Part shown: one piece after another, positions 11,022-23,200 of the stretch | Numbering within the stretch: the first letter of the stretch is position 1 | Layout of the letters: each line of letters starts with the position of its first letter | NCBI GenBank assembly: GCA_946803715.1 | Contig: CAMPET010000042.1 | Coordinates: forward strand, 338,815-402,814 | DNA from: Beroe ovata | Lineage: Eukaryota > Ctenophora > Nuda > Beroida > Beroidae | Direction of reading: 5' to 3' | Length of the DNA stretch: 64,000 nucleotides | Program-made: the position numbers and the translations under genes | Notes under the pieces: generated by a model | What the model was told of the DNA's origin: nothing | What the model saw: only the letters and a program-made list of their open reading frames with translations | Database searches by the model: none

Positions 11022-14000
11022 ATGACGGAGGGTATAGCCGCTTCCTCGCCTCTCTACTACTCCCCTCGGAAACGGGTCATCAGTAGGGGTCCAGCTGTAT
11101 CCTGTTCCAATGAGTATGACCAGGATCCTCACCATGACAACAATCGGCATGACAACACTAGTGACAAGCATGACAACACTAGTGACAAGCATGACAACAC
11201 TGATCCAGTTCTCGATATCCTGGAGACGTATCTTCTCGTGCAGGAGGAGAGTCTCAGACTGCCGGGGTACTTCAGGGAGAACAGTGCTATACTAGACTCC
11301 TCCAAACAGAACTTCATGGGAGTGTTCGAGAAGAAGTGGCCGACGTTGACACATCCCGTAGAGCTGCGCGTCGCTGGTAGTGTCACGCCGCCGCCTCTTT
11401 CCCCGCCTCCTCCACACACCCTTCCCGCACTCAAGCACGAGGATTTCACCCCTCTCATATCGTGTTCAGATGAGCTGAATATGATATACCGTGAGGATAG
11501 CCTGGGTCACCTCGCCGATATCCCGAAATCGCCGTCCCGGGCTGGCGCGTGGAAGAGTAGAGAGAGGAAAAAGAGTGCCGTTAATCGGTTTAGTTTTGCC
11601 CACTTCGCTGATAAACGTATCCAACTCCACGACCTGATGCCAATTAGGAATGATTTAGTAGCCGCTAACACACGTCTCTCAGCTTGGAATTCCAATTTGA
11701 GTGCAGCTGAGGACGAGAGGACACGTCAAGTGAGTTGGTGTGAGATTTCCCACCATTTCAACTCGTATTTTGGTTTATCTTTGATTTTGACATAAAATCC
11801 TTGATTTTGACAAAAAATCCTTGATTTTGACAGTAATCATTTGAAATTATCCACAATGTGTGTGTTCCCGATCATTATGAGACCTTATGATCATTTTCTC
11901 CGTCACTCGGAAGCAGTAAATATGCCCCTGTTTGTGACATGAAGATGCCACATTTTGACATTCCTCCCTAACGTGTGTCAGTATGACGTGTCCTATCTGA
12001 TTCATGTTTCCAGGAAGCTATACACGAGCTGATATCGACTGAGAAAACCTACATTGACGATCTCCTACTTGTTGTTGAGGTATTTTCAGGAGAAATTTTG
12101 AATGTTTTGGGGGAACCTGTACATGATATTCCCAATCTGTTGCCCAGGAAACTAAAATTGAGCCGTTTTTGACACGTGACATAACGTACTCTACTTAATA
12201 ACGCACGTGTTCAGGTGTTTTACAATCCCCTCTGTTCCGTTGCATCGGAGGAAGAGTTGTCGAGTGTTTTCGTCAACTGGATGCAACTAATCCTTTGCAA
12301 TGCCCGGCTCTTCAGAGCGCTCTACAACACAAACGATGTCAACTGTTTCGAAACTGTCGGGGCTGTCTTTCTTGAGGAGGTATATGGAGTTTGATAAGTG
12401 TGTATATCAAGCTCATTTCAATTTGATCACATCACAGTATATAGTAATGCTCCCCTCCCTCCCAGGTCGAAAGTCTCCTCGGTCCGTACACAAGGTTCTG
12501 TTCCGCCCAGCGCCAAGCCATGCTGGCTCTACAGGAAAGTGTCTCCCCCATGTTCAAAGCGAAGGAGAAGGAGTGTGCAACCTCACCAAAAGTTGGCAAA
12601 CTGCCACTCTCCACATTCCTCCTGAAACCCATGCAGCGCATCACGAAATACCCCCTCCTCATCAAGAAGATACTCCAGCACACTCGGGACTCACACCCGG
12701 ACTATGCAAGTCTGAGAGACTCTCTCACACGCACAGAGTACCTTCTGACCAGTGTTAACGAGGCAGTGCGCGCCACATCCCGGCTTGAAACTCTGGAGCG
12801 CGCGTTTGTCAAGTGTTCCGAGGAATTGGGAGAGAGGGTGAAGCTGCACTCTGCCACAAACTGTCTCGGCCCTCGGAAACTGCTCCACTTCGGTTCTCTG
12901 TCCAAGACAAAGGGAAGTAAGGAGATGTTTGCTGTCTTGTTCACGGACATGTTGTGGATCTCTAAAGTGGACAAGGGCCGGTATGGAAACAAGCCCATCG
13001 ATCTGGACGCCAGGGACTTTGATTCGGTAAAATTCGAGTATTATAGGGACCCGTTCATGCTGAATAATATGGTTATGACAGAGGGTGTGAAGGTACCTGA
13101 GCAGACGTTCCAGTTTGTGTACAATGATAAGAACTACTCTTTCTTCTGTAACTCGGCGAGCGATGCAGCTGATTGGTCTGATCACCTGCATGGTGCCATC
13201 AGGAATGCAGTCTTGCTATATCATTCCAACTACAAGGTCTTCCTTCCCGACCCCACTGTGTCTGGTCAAGCTACCCTCACTCTTCGCATTGTGAGTATCA
13301 ATCACAGCTACTGCTGGTTCATAGGTAATACCCATTAGGTTTACGTCATGATTGCTTACGATCTACATGAGCGATAACCTATCATACTCGGAGCTTGAGC
13401 GATCGTACTTCGTTCAATTACATGAGGAAATTGGAATATTGGATAAATTTAATCTTTATCTAGCCATTACCGATTTGATTAAGGCATTACATAATCGAGT
13501 ATTAAAGTCGCCTAGGATGAAATGTGTCACTTTATACTTTAAGTTGGAAATTGCAAGTATCAATGCCCGAGAAAGTCTGTCTGAATTTAGCACCATCAGA
13601 TCCCTTTCCCTACCAGTAACGAATTTCTGTAAATTTTTACTTAGACCATGGGTGTGGAAGCGGGTTAATGTGTTGAATTTTTAAGCATTACTTGTACTTA
13701 TCATATATGTTAACCGTTCTAGATAAATCGCAATAAGTCACATAGCCTCATAGTATGACTATGAGGACGCATCCACAAATTGGGCATCAATGATACTATC
13801 ATTCTCCATTAACAGTACAACCCCCTCTTAACATCACAACCCCTTCACTCACAGGTTGAAGCACTGGAATTGTCCCTCCCTCCTGATGAAAAGCCCACGT
13901 CGCTGTTTGCGCAAGCGTCCCTACACGGTCACGTGCAAAGGACCCCTGTCGGCGGTCCGAAATGGGACCACACTGTCCACTTCGTTATCAACGATCTAAA

Positions 14001-14284
14001 TTCAGATAAAATCAACATTTCCGTGTACAAGGAATTTGTGTTCTCCCCCAACAGTAAGTTATTGAGTGTTTTTAATTTCGTGTTTCCCTCTTTCATAACT
14101 CCCAAAACTTGGCATAATTACCGATTGTCAATTATTTTCAGTGCTCCTGGGTAAGTTTGATCTGAGCGTTCAGAAACTAATCAAGTCGGGTCCAGGCCCT
14201 TGGAACAAACGACTCATCTTAACGGACACTAACAGCGGGATGGTCAATGTTTCGATATTGCTTCGTTACCATGCCAACAGATGA
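11022..14284 (+). CDS. Intersectin-like Rho-family GEF: DH-PH-C2
   Basis: Six exons: 11022-11729, 12014-12079, 12215-12379, 12466-13290, 13855-14053 and 14142-14284; all phases agree, giving about 701 codons from the ATG at 11022. Order: a long low-complexity linker (with a repeated HDNTSDK unit and a Pro-rich run), a DH domain (starting EAIHELISTEKTYIDDL, with the LLKPMQRITKYPLLI core helix), a PH domain (LGPRKLLH start) and a C-terminal C2 domain. The DH start, the LGPRKLLH junction and the C2 end align with the C-terminus of intersectins, GEFs for Cdc42 that link endocytosis to actin. Oddities: the SH3-DH linker is about 230 residues instead of about 30, and the C2 loop where intersectin has Asp ligands lacks them (reads KEFVFSPN), so calcium binding is doubtful. 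The first exon could be entered at 11095 from the upstream SH3 exons, or 11022 may be a second start. Confidence 0.88.
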
Positions 14285-14873
14285 TAGGGTTAGAGGAGGT
14301 ATAGATAAAGAAAATGGATCGGGGATCCATGTTGGACGTATTGATTTGTAATTGTTAGTGGTATTCTGACGCCTGAGTATTCACGCATCTGTTCCTGTTT
14401 AGCGGAACTATGAGTGTGACAGAAACTCCTCTCAACTGCAAGTGTAACAACAAACTTCGATGTTGTCTGCAACATCATGCCGTTTTGAAATATAATGTGT
14501 GGTAAATCATATCTCTTAAGGTAACGAGATGGTTGAGGTATTGGTAACACTCTGTAAATGTTATTGTAATGGTAAAAGTTTAACTTTTAGTTATACCAAT
14601 AGGTCTGAAAACGGCATATCATTATCACTAAATCTAATGACTAAGCTGCTTTTCTGTTTCGTTGGCCGTTTCTTTGTTACTGTTACTGTAAGTGTATTAC
14701 ACTTAGTGTAAGCATTGCTAGTAATAGCAATTTCTATTTCAACTCATTCTCATTGAGAGATGCTCATGTTTGATTTTGAAATCAAAGGCTTAAAATTAAA
14801 TTTAAATCGGAAGATCGATATGAAGATTAAACGTGTTTGTATTTGTGATCATACCTGATGTTACCTGACTGTT

Positions 14874-15125
14874 CCCGGGCCGCGCTGCGTGACCCAAATA
14901 CTCCGCGCGCGCGCTGCGCGTCTCCGTGGTTTTCAGTTCACTGCTAGTAGAACAGGGGCGCGCAACGCGTGCACATACCTGGCCTGACCTGTTTCTTGCG
15001 CGCGAGAAATGTTCCCGCGCTGCGTGACCCAAATACTCCGCGCGCGCTGCGCGTCTCCGTGGTTTGGTCTCCTTTCTACGACTTTTCAGTTCACTGAGTA
15101 GAATAGGGGCGCGCAACGTGTGCAC
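14874..15125. repeat. Two tandem copies of a GC-rich interspersed element
   Basis: Copies at about 14874-14977 and 15014-15125 share a core running from GCGTGACCCAAATACTCC through a CG-rich tract to CAGTTCACTG and GGGGCGCGCAACG. The same core recurs at about 43448-43545 and, interrupted and more diverged, at 30490-30690. It has no coding capacity. It is probably a non-autonomous mobile element; I saw no tRNA-like A and B boxes that would make it a standard SINE. Confidence 0.75.
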
Positions 15126-15283
15126 TGCACAGCGAGAAACAGGTCATGAAACAATGTAACATCTGACAATAAACCCTTCGAGTTCGTCGACCGTGGGGTA
15201 GCCAATATAATTTGTCAATCGATGATAGACCCTGTCGAGAATTTCGTTTGCGCGCGCGCGGCTCAAACTTATTCTCAGACAGC

Positions 15284-15318
15284 CGCTGACGCAAGCCGCT
15301 TCGCGGCTTGCATCAGCG
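15284..15318. repeat. Stable GC-rich hairpin
   Basis: A 9-bp perfect stem (GCAAGCCGC with GCGGCTTGC around TTC) is extended by an outer 6-bp stem (CGCTGA with TCAGCG). It lies in repeat-rich sequence. The block at about 15213-15241, just upstream, recurs in inverted orientation at 43185, so this is probably part of a repeat element. Confidence 0.65.
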
Positions 15319-15706
15319 CACAGCGGTCTAGCATCGCCAGACAAGATATGATCTGATGAAGCGCGCGCTATAATTCAATCTTCGAATGCGATGAAAGCGC
15401 GCGCAAGAAACAGGTCAGGTAACATCTGACAAGGGTTTAGTTATATCGGCTAATCGGTTATCCTGACTGACCACACCGTGCATGCAAAATTGGTCGACAA
15501 ATGCGTGGTAGCTGCTCTGTGCTCAGTGCTCAAATAGCTGGATGACTTCCTACCCTTGCTGGCGGGATTTTATTGGGCGGAATTTCTATTGCGAGGTTCT
15601 GAGTGCTGCGGTAGGGTAAATACCCTACAATAGAATAAGTGTCAAGCACATCTTAAATATGATTCTTCATAGTGAATTGGTTATCATACTTTCTCCTATT
15701 AATAGA

Positions 15707-16174
15707 TTATCTCATAATGAAATCTGATGTTGCAAAGCTTGCACCCACTGCTAAAAATTGGAGCATGCCAGGTTTTATAGAACAAGCATGCTTTGTAACC
15801 AAAAGTTTGATCCACCCATTCAGTGTTCTGGTGAAAGCTAGTTGGGTACTCCTGACAAGAGCCACTAGATGGTCAATATTGTCATTATTGACTTCTTCAG
15901 GGTTGTTGCTAAGCCCAGCTATAGCTTCTGGAACCACAGCTGACATTTGCTTGAATTTTGAGGGGACGGCTTTCAGAGTGGCAATAGCACAACCTACACT
16001 TGTGACAGGGTTTGACAGCCTCCCCCAAAAGCTCTTGTAGCATTCCACTTTCTCTGCCAAACAAAGCTGCCATGTTCTGTAAATGCAGTATGTTGTTTTC
16101 ATCCCACTGCCATAAGAGGTGTGATGACACCAATAATAGTCAGCTTGCTGGCACCTTTTTCTAGGATTGCTCAA
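15707..16174 (-). pseudogene. Decayed ORF of unknown origin
   Basis: A 155-codon minus-strand frame reads as plausible protein in its distal half. At the 5' side a different frame gives the more protein-like translation, suggesting a frameshift, and stops are frequent upstream to about 16330. No domain is recognised and no intron structure fits. It may be a remnant of a transposon gene or an old duplicate. Flanking sequence to 17270 shows nothing else. Confidence 0.3.
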
Positions 16175-17183
16175 TGATTGGCCTTTTTTTCATCCATTGA
16201 GCACAACTGCTGACTAACAACATCCAGTCCAACTGCTGGTCAGGGTCCAGTTCCATGTTCTTATTGGTCCACAAGAAGAGATTGAGCAGATTGCTCCAGT
16301 TAGTCATTCAAGAAGTATTCAGCAGCAGGTGATAGTGAATCACCTTTGAGGACGAGCTTCAACTGATGTATCCATACTAACTAATGACTATAGTCTTTAA
16401 CAGTGAATCACCGCACAGAAATTAGGTAAATGGAAAGCAAACTCTGACTTTCTATGTAGTTTCAAGATGTAATCATTTTGATTATCCTAGCAAATCATTC
16501 TGATTTCTAATGTCTTATATGATAACTAGAATTGAAAACCCATCAGATGGACATGATACACTACCCATTGAGACATATTGGATATAACATCACAACAACA
16601 ATGTTAGTTGAAAGCAGCACAAAGATGCATATTCCTATTGATTGACGTCAGAGGTAATGAGAGTGATGGGAAGTCAAGTCTCTCATATGTTCTCAAAACG
16701 TTGACATGATACTTGACACAATGTTCGACTTTTGTTCTAATCAGCTGTTTATGTTGACAAAACAGCATATTTAACCATGAGTCAAAAAACACTCCCAGTC
16801 CACTGTGCAGATGCAACAACTAATGATTACATGAAGAAATCGTTGATCCAATCAGCATGTACATTGTTCCCAAAAAGTGAAAAAGAACAAAGAGCGACGT
16901 GATCACAGAAAATGAGTTCCCAGTTCACTATTACAGTAGTAGCACGTGTCCATGGCAATGCGCATTCTAGTTCGAAATCTGCAAAGCACTCCATTTGGTT
17001 ACGTTCAACTTGACAGACAGACAAGAGACAAACAAACAACCAAATTATAATAGAGATTATACATCAGTATACCCTTAGTGACAATTGGAAATTACTTTGC
17101 TATGTCATGAGCATCCATTACTGGAATGCTGTCGAGAACCTCTACAAGATTCTTATTACGGCTGCAATCATATTCTGATGGCA

Positions 17184-17227
17184 TATCCTGATGGCATGGA
17201 ATTCAATGAATCCATGCCATCAGGATA
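17184..17227. repeat. Perfect inverted repeat just upstream of EIF3C
   Basis: An arm starting TATCCTGATGGCATGGA at 17184 is answered by its reverse complement ending at 17227, with a near-palindromic centre. A partial third copy (CTGATGGCAT) lies just upstream. It ends 46 bp before the EIF3C ATG, so it lies in the promoter or 5' UTR. It may be a hairpin, a dyad binding site or a tiny foldback element. Confidence 0.75.
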
Positions 17228-17273
17228 AGATATGATATTAACTCAATTCACTGATTTTTCCTAGGTTGTAGCC

Positions 17274-20200
17274 ATGTCTAAACAGAGTCGTTTCTTTGCA
17301 CAGCTTGGTGAAAGTACTGACGAGAGTTCGTCATCAGATAATGAGGCTGAAGTTCAAGTGACAAAAACACCTGCAAGGTTCTGAATGAATTTGTTCTAGC
17401 CTTCATCAAGGATATGATTGACTAGAATAGTTCAACCTATCATTTATTTTGATTACTGTGAACAGTGAACAATGAAAAGCTAACCTGACACTTTGACTCC
17501 AGGCAGTTTTCTTCACTTTTGGAAGACTCTGATGAAGAGAAACGGGTAGTTAGGAGTTCCAAAGACAAGAGGTTTTCAGAGATCAATGAAACAATAAAAG
17601 CTATTAGAAATCACAAGAAAATAAAAGATATCGCAAAGGTCCAAGAAGGTAAGTCTCTTGTCATAGAATACTTTTCATATTTAAATGTATGTATGATTAT
17701 ATTCGTGTTTATGACGTCTATTCTCATCAGGTTTTACAACTTTATGCCAGATATATGCTAAATCACAGAATGTTATTGCTAAGAATGGGTGTCCAAGAGC
17801 TTTCATCAGGTGCATTGCTGACCTGGAAACGTATATTAAAGAGGTAAGGCTTAGTTTTGGTTGTTGGTAGGTCCGATCACTTGGTTAAGTCCGATTACTT
17901 GGTCAGTCTTGCTTTTTGTGATTTGTTATGGAATATACTATCAAGTGTGCTCACAATGATTGTTGAAACATGTCCAACATTTCAGTTCTGGGAAGATAAA
18001 GATGGTAGAAGCAAGCTCAACAAAATGAACTCGAAGGTTAGCTCAGCTTTGTTTTCAATCAGCCCTAGTGCTGGTATATTGCTCCATGAATTACGTGTTG
18101 AATATTTAACCATTTCCCAGGCTCTCGCTGCTCTGAGACAGAATGTGAGGAAATACAACAAGGACTTTGCAACGGATATCGAAGCTTACCAAAAGGTAAT
18201 GATAAGCAGTTTCTATCTATATCATCATGAACAGCGGCTATAACATATTATGAAGTTCTCATCAGTCATCTTACCCTTAACCAGGACCCAGATAGCTATG
18301 AGGCAGTGATTGAAGAAGACGAGGAAGAGGAAGGTTGGATTTACTGTATTGTTTTAATGCAGTTTTCTGGCTTTGCACCAGATAGCCCGAAAATTCTGGT
18401 ATATTTGACGTTTCCCAAGATTGCCACTGCGGTCACACCAATTTCGGTTTTACGCGTACGGCGCTGAACTTCTTTTCTATACCGATAGCATTTTTTGCGC
18501 GCGTCTTGACAATTTTATGAGCGCGCTCCGCGCATTTCGAAATCGAATCCTCGAGTTCCAGAGTTATAAAAAAAGTGTAATGTAGTAAGTGTAGTGAGTC
18601 GTTTAATCGAGGACTATTTCAGAGCAATCCGAGGACGAAGTTGATGCCCCTGGACTTGCCACGGCAACCGTTCCCAAAGTACACAAGCGCTCCCATACCT
18701 CGGTAATGACAGAGAAATAAAGGATTACCCTCGTCCGGTAATCACTAATTTTTGTTGTTTCGGTTACAATTGACACGATCATTTCACATCAGTCTAGAGG
18801 ATTGGAAGATGATGAAGATTTCTCTGACGATGACAGTGATGACATGTGGGATGACAGTGAGGATGAGAGCTCATCTGATGATGAGGTGCCAGCTATCGGT
18901 TACACTGCGGCTTACTTCTTGAAGAGGTGGGTGTGATTTGGTATCCTCATTAACTCAGATCCCATTTGTGTCAAGCAAAGTGTTGGCTCAGCATATCGAC
19001 CACATAGACAAGTATTCAATGGAGTGTCGACTGTCACCCTAACCTATTGCCGCTCGTTTAGGAAAGACAGCGAAAAGAAGGATAAGCCAGACCGTAAGAA
19101 GAAAGCTCCGAGACAACAAGCTGCTAAACCTATCGGAGAAGACGATGGATGGACTACAGTTAGTGGCACTGACAAAGTTGCCAAGGTTTGTACATGGGAT
19201 TATAATGTCTTGTTTTACCTTTTCTTGTTTTGTTTAACTCGCCTGCGTCTCGTAGCAATGCACTAGATTTCTCATCAGTGCGTGGTTTTTGCAGACAAAG
19301 GAGGCAATTTGCATTCCTGGATAATTTGAAAAAGCCAATTATCTCAATTAATTGATAACATTCTCAATTCTGTGTTTCACGAAATTGCACTGCATTCTCA
19401 ATGTGAACGGTGATACATCAAATGTACTTGGTAACCGAGTCAATACTGGGCACTCACGACTCTGAGTAAAAAGAATATGATTTACCTTAACATCTCCTGC
19501 CATTATAGGAGAAACCGCTGTTTGAAGCCGATGCCGAGATCACAGTGGAACTGGTGAACCAGAAGATTGCAGAGTTGGCGTCAATCCGTGGGAGAAGAGG
19601 CGCTAACCGACAGAAAAACATCGAGACATTCGAGTTGTTGTCTGGTATTTGTGTCTCGGAGAATTTGGGTAAGTCGTTGTCGTGGAAACAGAGCAAAATA
19701 TAATCTAGAGTCGTCTGAAAAGAGGATGAATTTGTTTCTTATGATTCTATTGTGACATTTTTCTTGCACAGGTATTCCAGTTCTAGCAAAGTGTATGTAC
19801 TACACTTGTCTTGCCATCTTCGACTACAACCCTAATATGGCTGTTTGCATGAAGCCAGAGGTATGATTGTGTGAGAGAGATCGGAGTCCTTCCAATATCT
19901 TAGTGCTTTCACCGAGACATTTTCACTTCGAGCTTATTTAGCAACCGACAGTTTTCTCTTCTTAGATTTGGGTGCAGCTGCTGGCGATTCTTGACAAGTT
20001 GCTCAAGCTACTAGAAGAGCATAGAGAAGTACTCTTCATTGAGAATATGCCAGAAGAAGAGGAGAACCTAGAGGTTTTTATTCAGAAGATATAAAAGTTT
20101 ATCCGATTTAGAACAAAATATGTTGTTTGACAGTTTGTCAATATAATGAGAGCTAACGTTCCGCAATAAGAAGCGTTGTTATAATTAATCAATAGAGATA

Positions 20201-23200
20201 ACCTATATGATATAACACAGAGCAATGCGTCACATTGGAACTATAGAGTGGGTTGGTAACTTATCACTTCACACACTGCAAGTTGCTACGTATGACTGTT
20301 ATTGCTAATCGTGATTATTGTTGCTAGTAATATGATAGTAGCTGTCCTCTAATCGGGAGATCCTATACTCGGCCTGTGTACTCGCCCGTTGGGCTGAACC
20401 TCTGCTCGCTCACTCTCCTCCAGTGTCTCAGTGTTAAGAGCTGTGCGCTCCACTCCTCTCGCTATCTCCGTGTCAATGTCCAGACACACTAGTCTCCCGA
20501 TGTACACCACACTCTGGATCAGCATTCCCAGTGTCACAGACGCGAATATCCAGACAGCGTTGACGTGGTAGTCGTAGATGAGCCATGTCATGATCGGTGT
20601 TGAAAACAAGTACACCGACACGAGGGAGGTGACAGCTATGAGGAGCTGTTTAGCGAGTGGTGTCAAGATTCCCCGTGCTAGGAACTCGTCTGTACCACGC
20701 AGTGCGAGCATGACACCGACCATTGGGGCTGCCTGAGCCACCTCGGCCCTGACTTGAGGTATTTCCGTGAGGAAGCGGGTGATGGAGGGCAGGATGCTGA
20801 GGAAAATGCCGACCCACAACACGCGGTCAATGATCAGGTTGAACGATCCCAGCTTCATGCTATACTTGATCTCGTCACGGTTCTGTTTGCCCATGGCGTT
20901 CCCCAACATGATAGCCTGCGCGTACGCAAGTGCTGGTGCTGTGGCTCCAAACGGCATAAGCACCCTGTAGATGATAACCACACTCTCCGCAGTCACAGGG
21001 CCCGAAACCTGACAGAGAGCTATAGCAAAAGCAGACACGGCGAATGTGGCTAGTCCCCTGAGCCCGGCAAACACGCCCAGTTTCACCATCTGTCCCCAGT
21101 TCACAAACACATCCCTGGACGGAGAGGACAGCTCCATCTCCTCTCTCTTACAGTAGACAAACGCCGCCAGGACAAACAGTGATAAGATGACCATTGTGTA
21201 CTGCGCGGTCGCTAACCCCGCCACCCCCCACTCCAACTTCACCACAAAGAGCCACCCCAGGAAAATGATTGTCGGGACTCCACAGAACGCTGTCAGGGGA
21301 AGGGAGATATACCAGTATCCCTGAACCACGAGGTACTTGATGAAGAAATCCCGAATCACGAGGAGAAGCGGTCTCATGCTCATGATCTGCAGATATCTGA
21401 CTGCCACTGCGTGAACTTGCTCATCTTCTCCAAATAGAGGTATTACAAAGGACAGACAGAGAAACGGCGCCAGTGCAAACATGTACACCACAATGCTCTG
21501 CAGACAGCTCTTGTAGAGGAGTATACCAACTGCGCTTTTCCCCCTGGTTTTTATCGTTGCCCCGGCGAAACACTCAAATATCGTCCCGAAACAGAATATG
21601 AACGACCCTATGGTACAGATTGTCATTTGACTTGCAATCCCTATTCCCGTGACGTAGTAGTCTGCTCCGATGAGGGAAGAGTAGAATGTTGCAATGAACT
21701 CCGTGGACCGGCCCAGGAACAGATCTGCTGCCACTGGTATGAAGTTACGGAGGAAGTAGAGCTCGGAGTCTCTGAACGTGGACCAGTTCATTTCCTGGAT
21801 AATTATTCGAGTGTGAGTGGAGTGATTATCTGTTGTTATGACAGAATGCATTGTGGTATCATTTCAACTGCCATCAAACAAGTCTAGGTTAAGAACAATG
21901 AAACCCATGTTTGCAGAATCACAATTTGAAATTGTAGAATTTTATTCGCATGGAACATACCTCATATCTACAAATTTCCATTTCAATCTATAGTCATTAG
22001 TCATGCATCAATCCAAAGAATTTATATAAGAAGTGAAGTGTCCAAATATCTCATTAATTCACGCTTTAACCAGATTCAAAATATTTTCTCCCCGATCAGT
22101 CACTGAGATATTTGTCCATGTCCACTTCATCACTGCCCTCACTTGGCGGTGAGCCAACTGCGACGTCCCTCTTTACTGGTCTCCCATTCTCGTCCAGTTC
22201 GTCCATCTCGAGTGCCTCATTGTCCACTCCGCTTCTGTTCGCTATCCCCCGCTCCATAGTTGAGGTCTCTGCCGCGTTTTTCAGAGCTACTCTCTCAGCA
22301 CTCTTCTCAATCTCGACAGGGATACTGAGGCAACACATTCTACCCAGGTAGACGACAGTCTGTATCAACATTCCCAGCGTGATGGAGAAGAAGATATAAA
22401 CTGCATTCACGTGGTAAACTATGATAAGCCATAGCATGAGGGGTAGTGACACCAGATACACAGATATAACTGAGGTGACGGCTATACACGCCTGTTTAGC
22501 AAGTGGTGTCAGCACTCCCCTAGCTAGGAACTCGTCTATACCTCTGAATGTGAGCATAGCAGCCACCATCCAGCTAGCTTGATGAACCTCCAACCTCACA
22601 GCAGGGTTCGATGTCAGTGCTTTAGTGCAGGGTGGCAGTGAGGCTAGCAAAACTGTGGCTGTCAAGAATCGGTCTATGAACAAGTTGAATCCACCCAGTT
22701 TTAAACTGTATCGCACTTCCTTATCGTCTTTCTTTCCCAGAGAATTCCCCAGCATTATAGCTTCAGAGTACGCGAGTGCTGGCGCTGTTGCCCCAAACGG
22801 CATGAGGACTCTGAAAATGATGACTACAGCTGCAGCTGTGTCCGGTCCAGATACTTGGCACAGGGTGATGGCTATCGCCGCCACGGCGAATGTTGCCAGA
22901 CCCCTGAACCCGGCAAACGTACCCAGTTTGAACATCTCGCCCCAGTTCCTAAATACTTCCATAGTGGGCGGCTGGAGCTCCAACTCTTTGCGTTTGCAGT
23001 ACATGAAACAGTACATGACTATCACAGATATGATGACTAGGAAATACTGAGCTGCTGCCAACCCTGGCACGCCCCATTCCAGCTTCACGACAAATAGCCA
23101 ACCTAGCAGTATGATAGTGGGAACCCCGCAGAAGGCAGTCAGGACGAGAGAAATGAACCAGTAGCCCTGCACAACCAGGTATTTGATGGTCGTATCCCGT

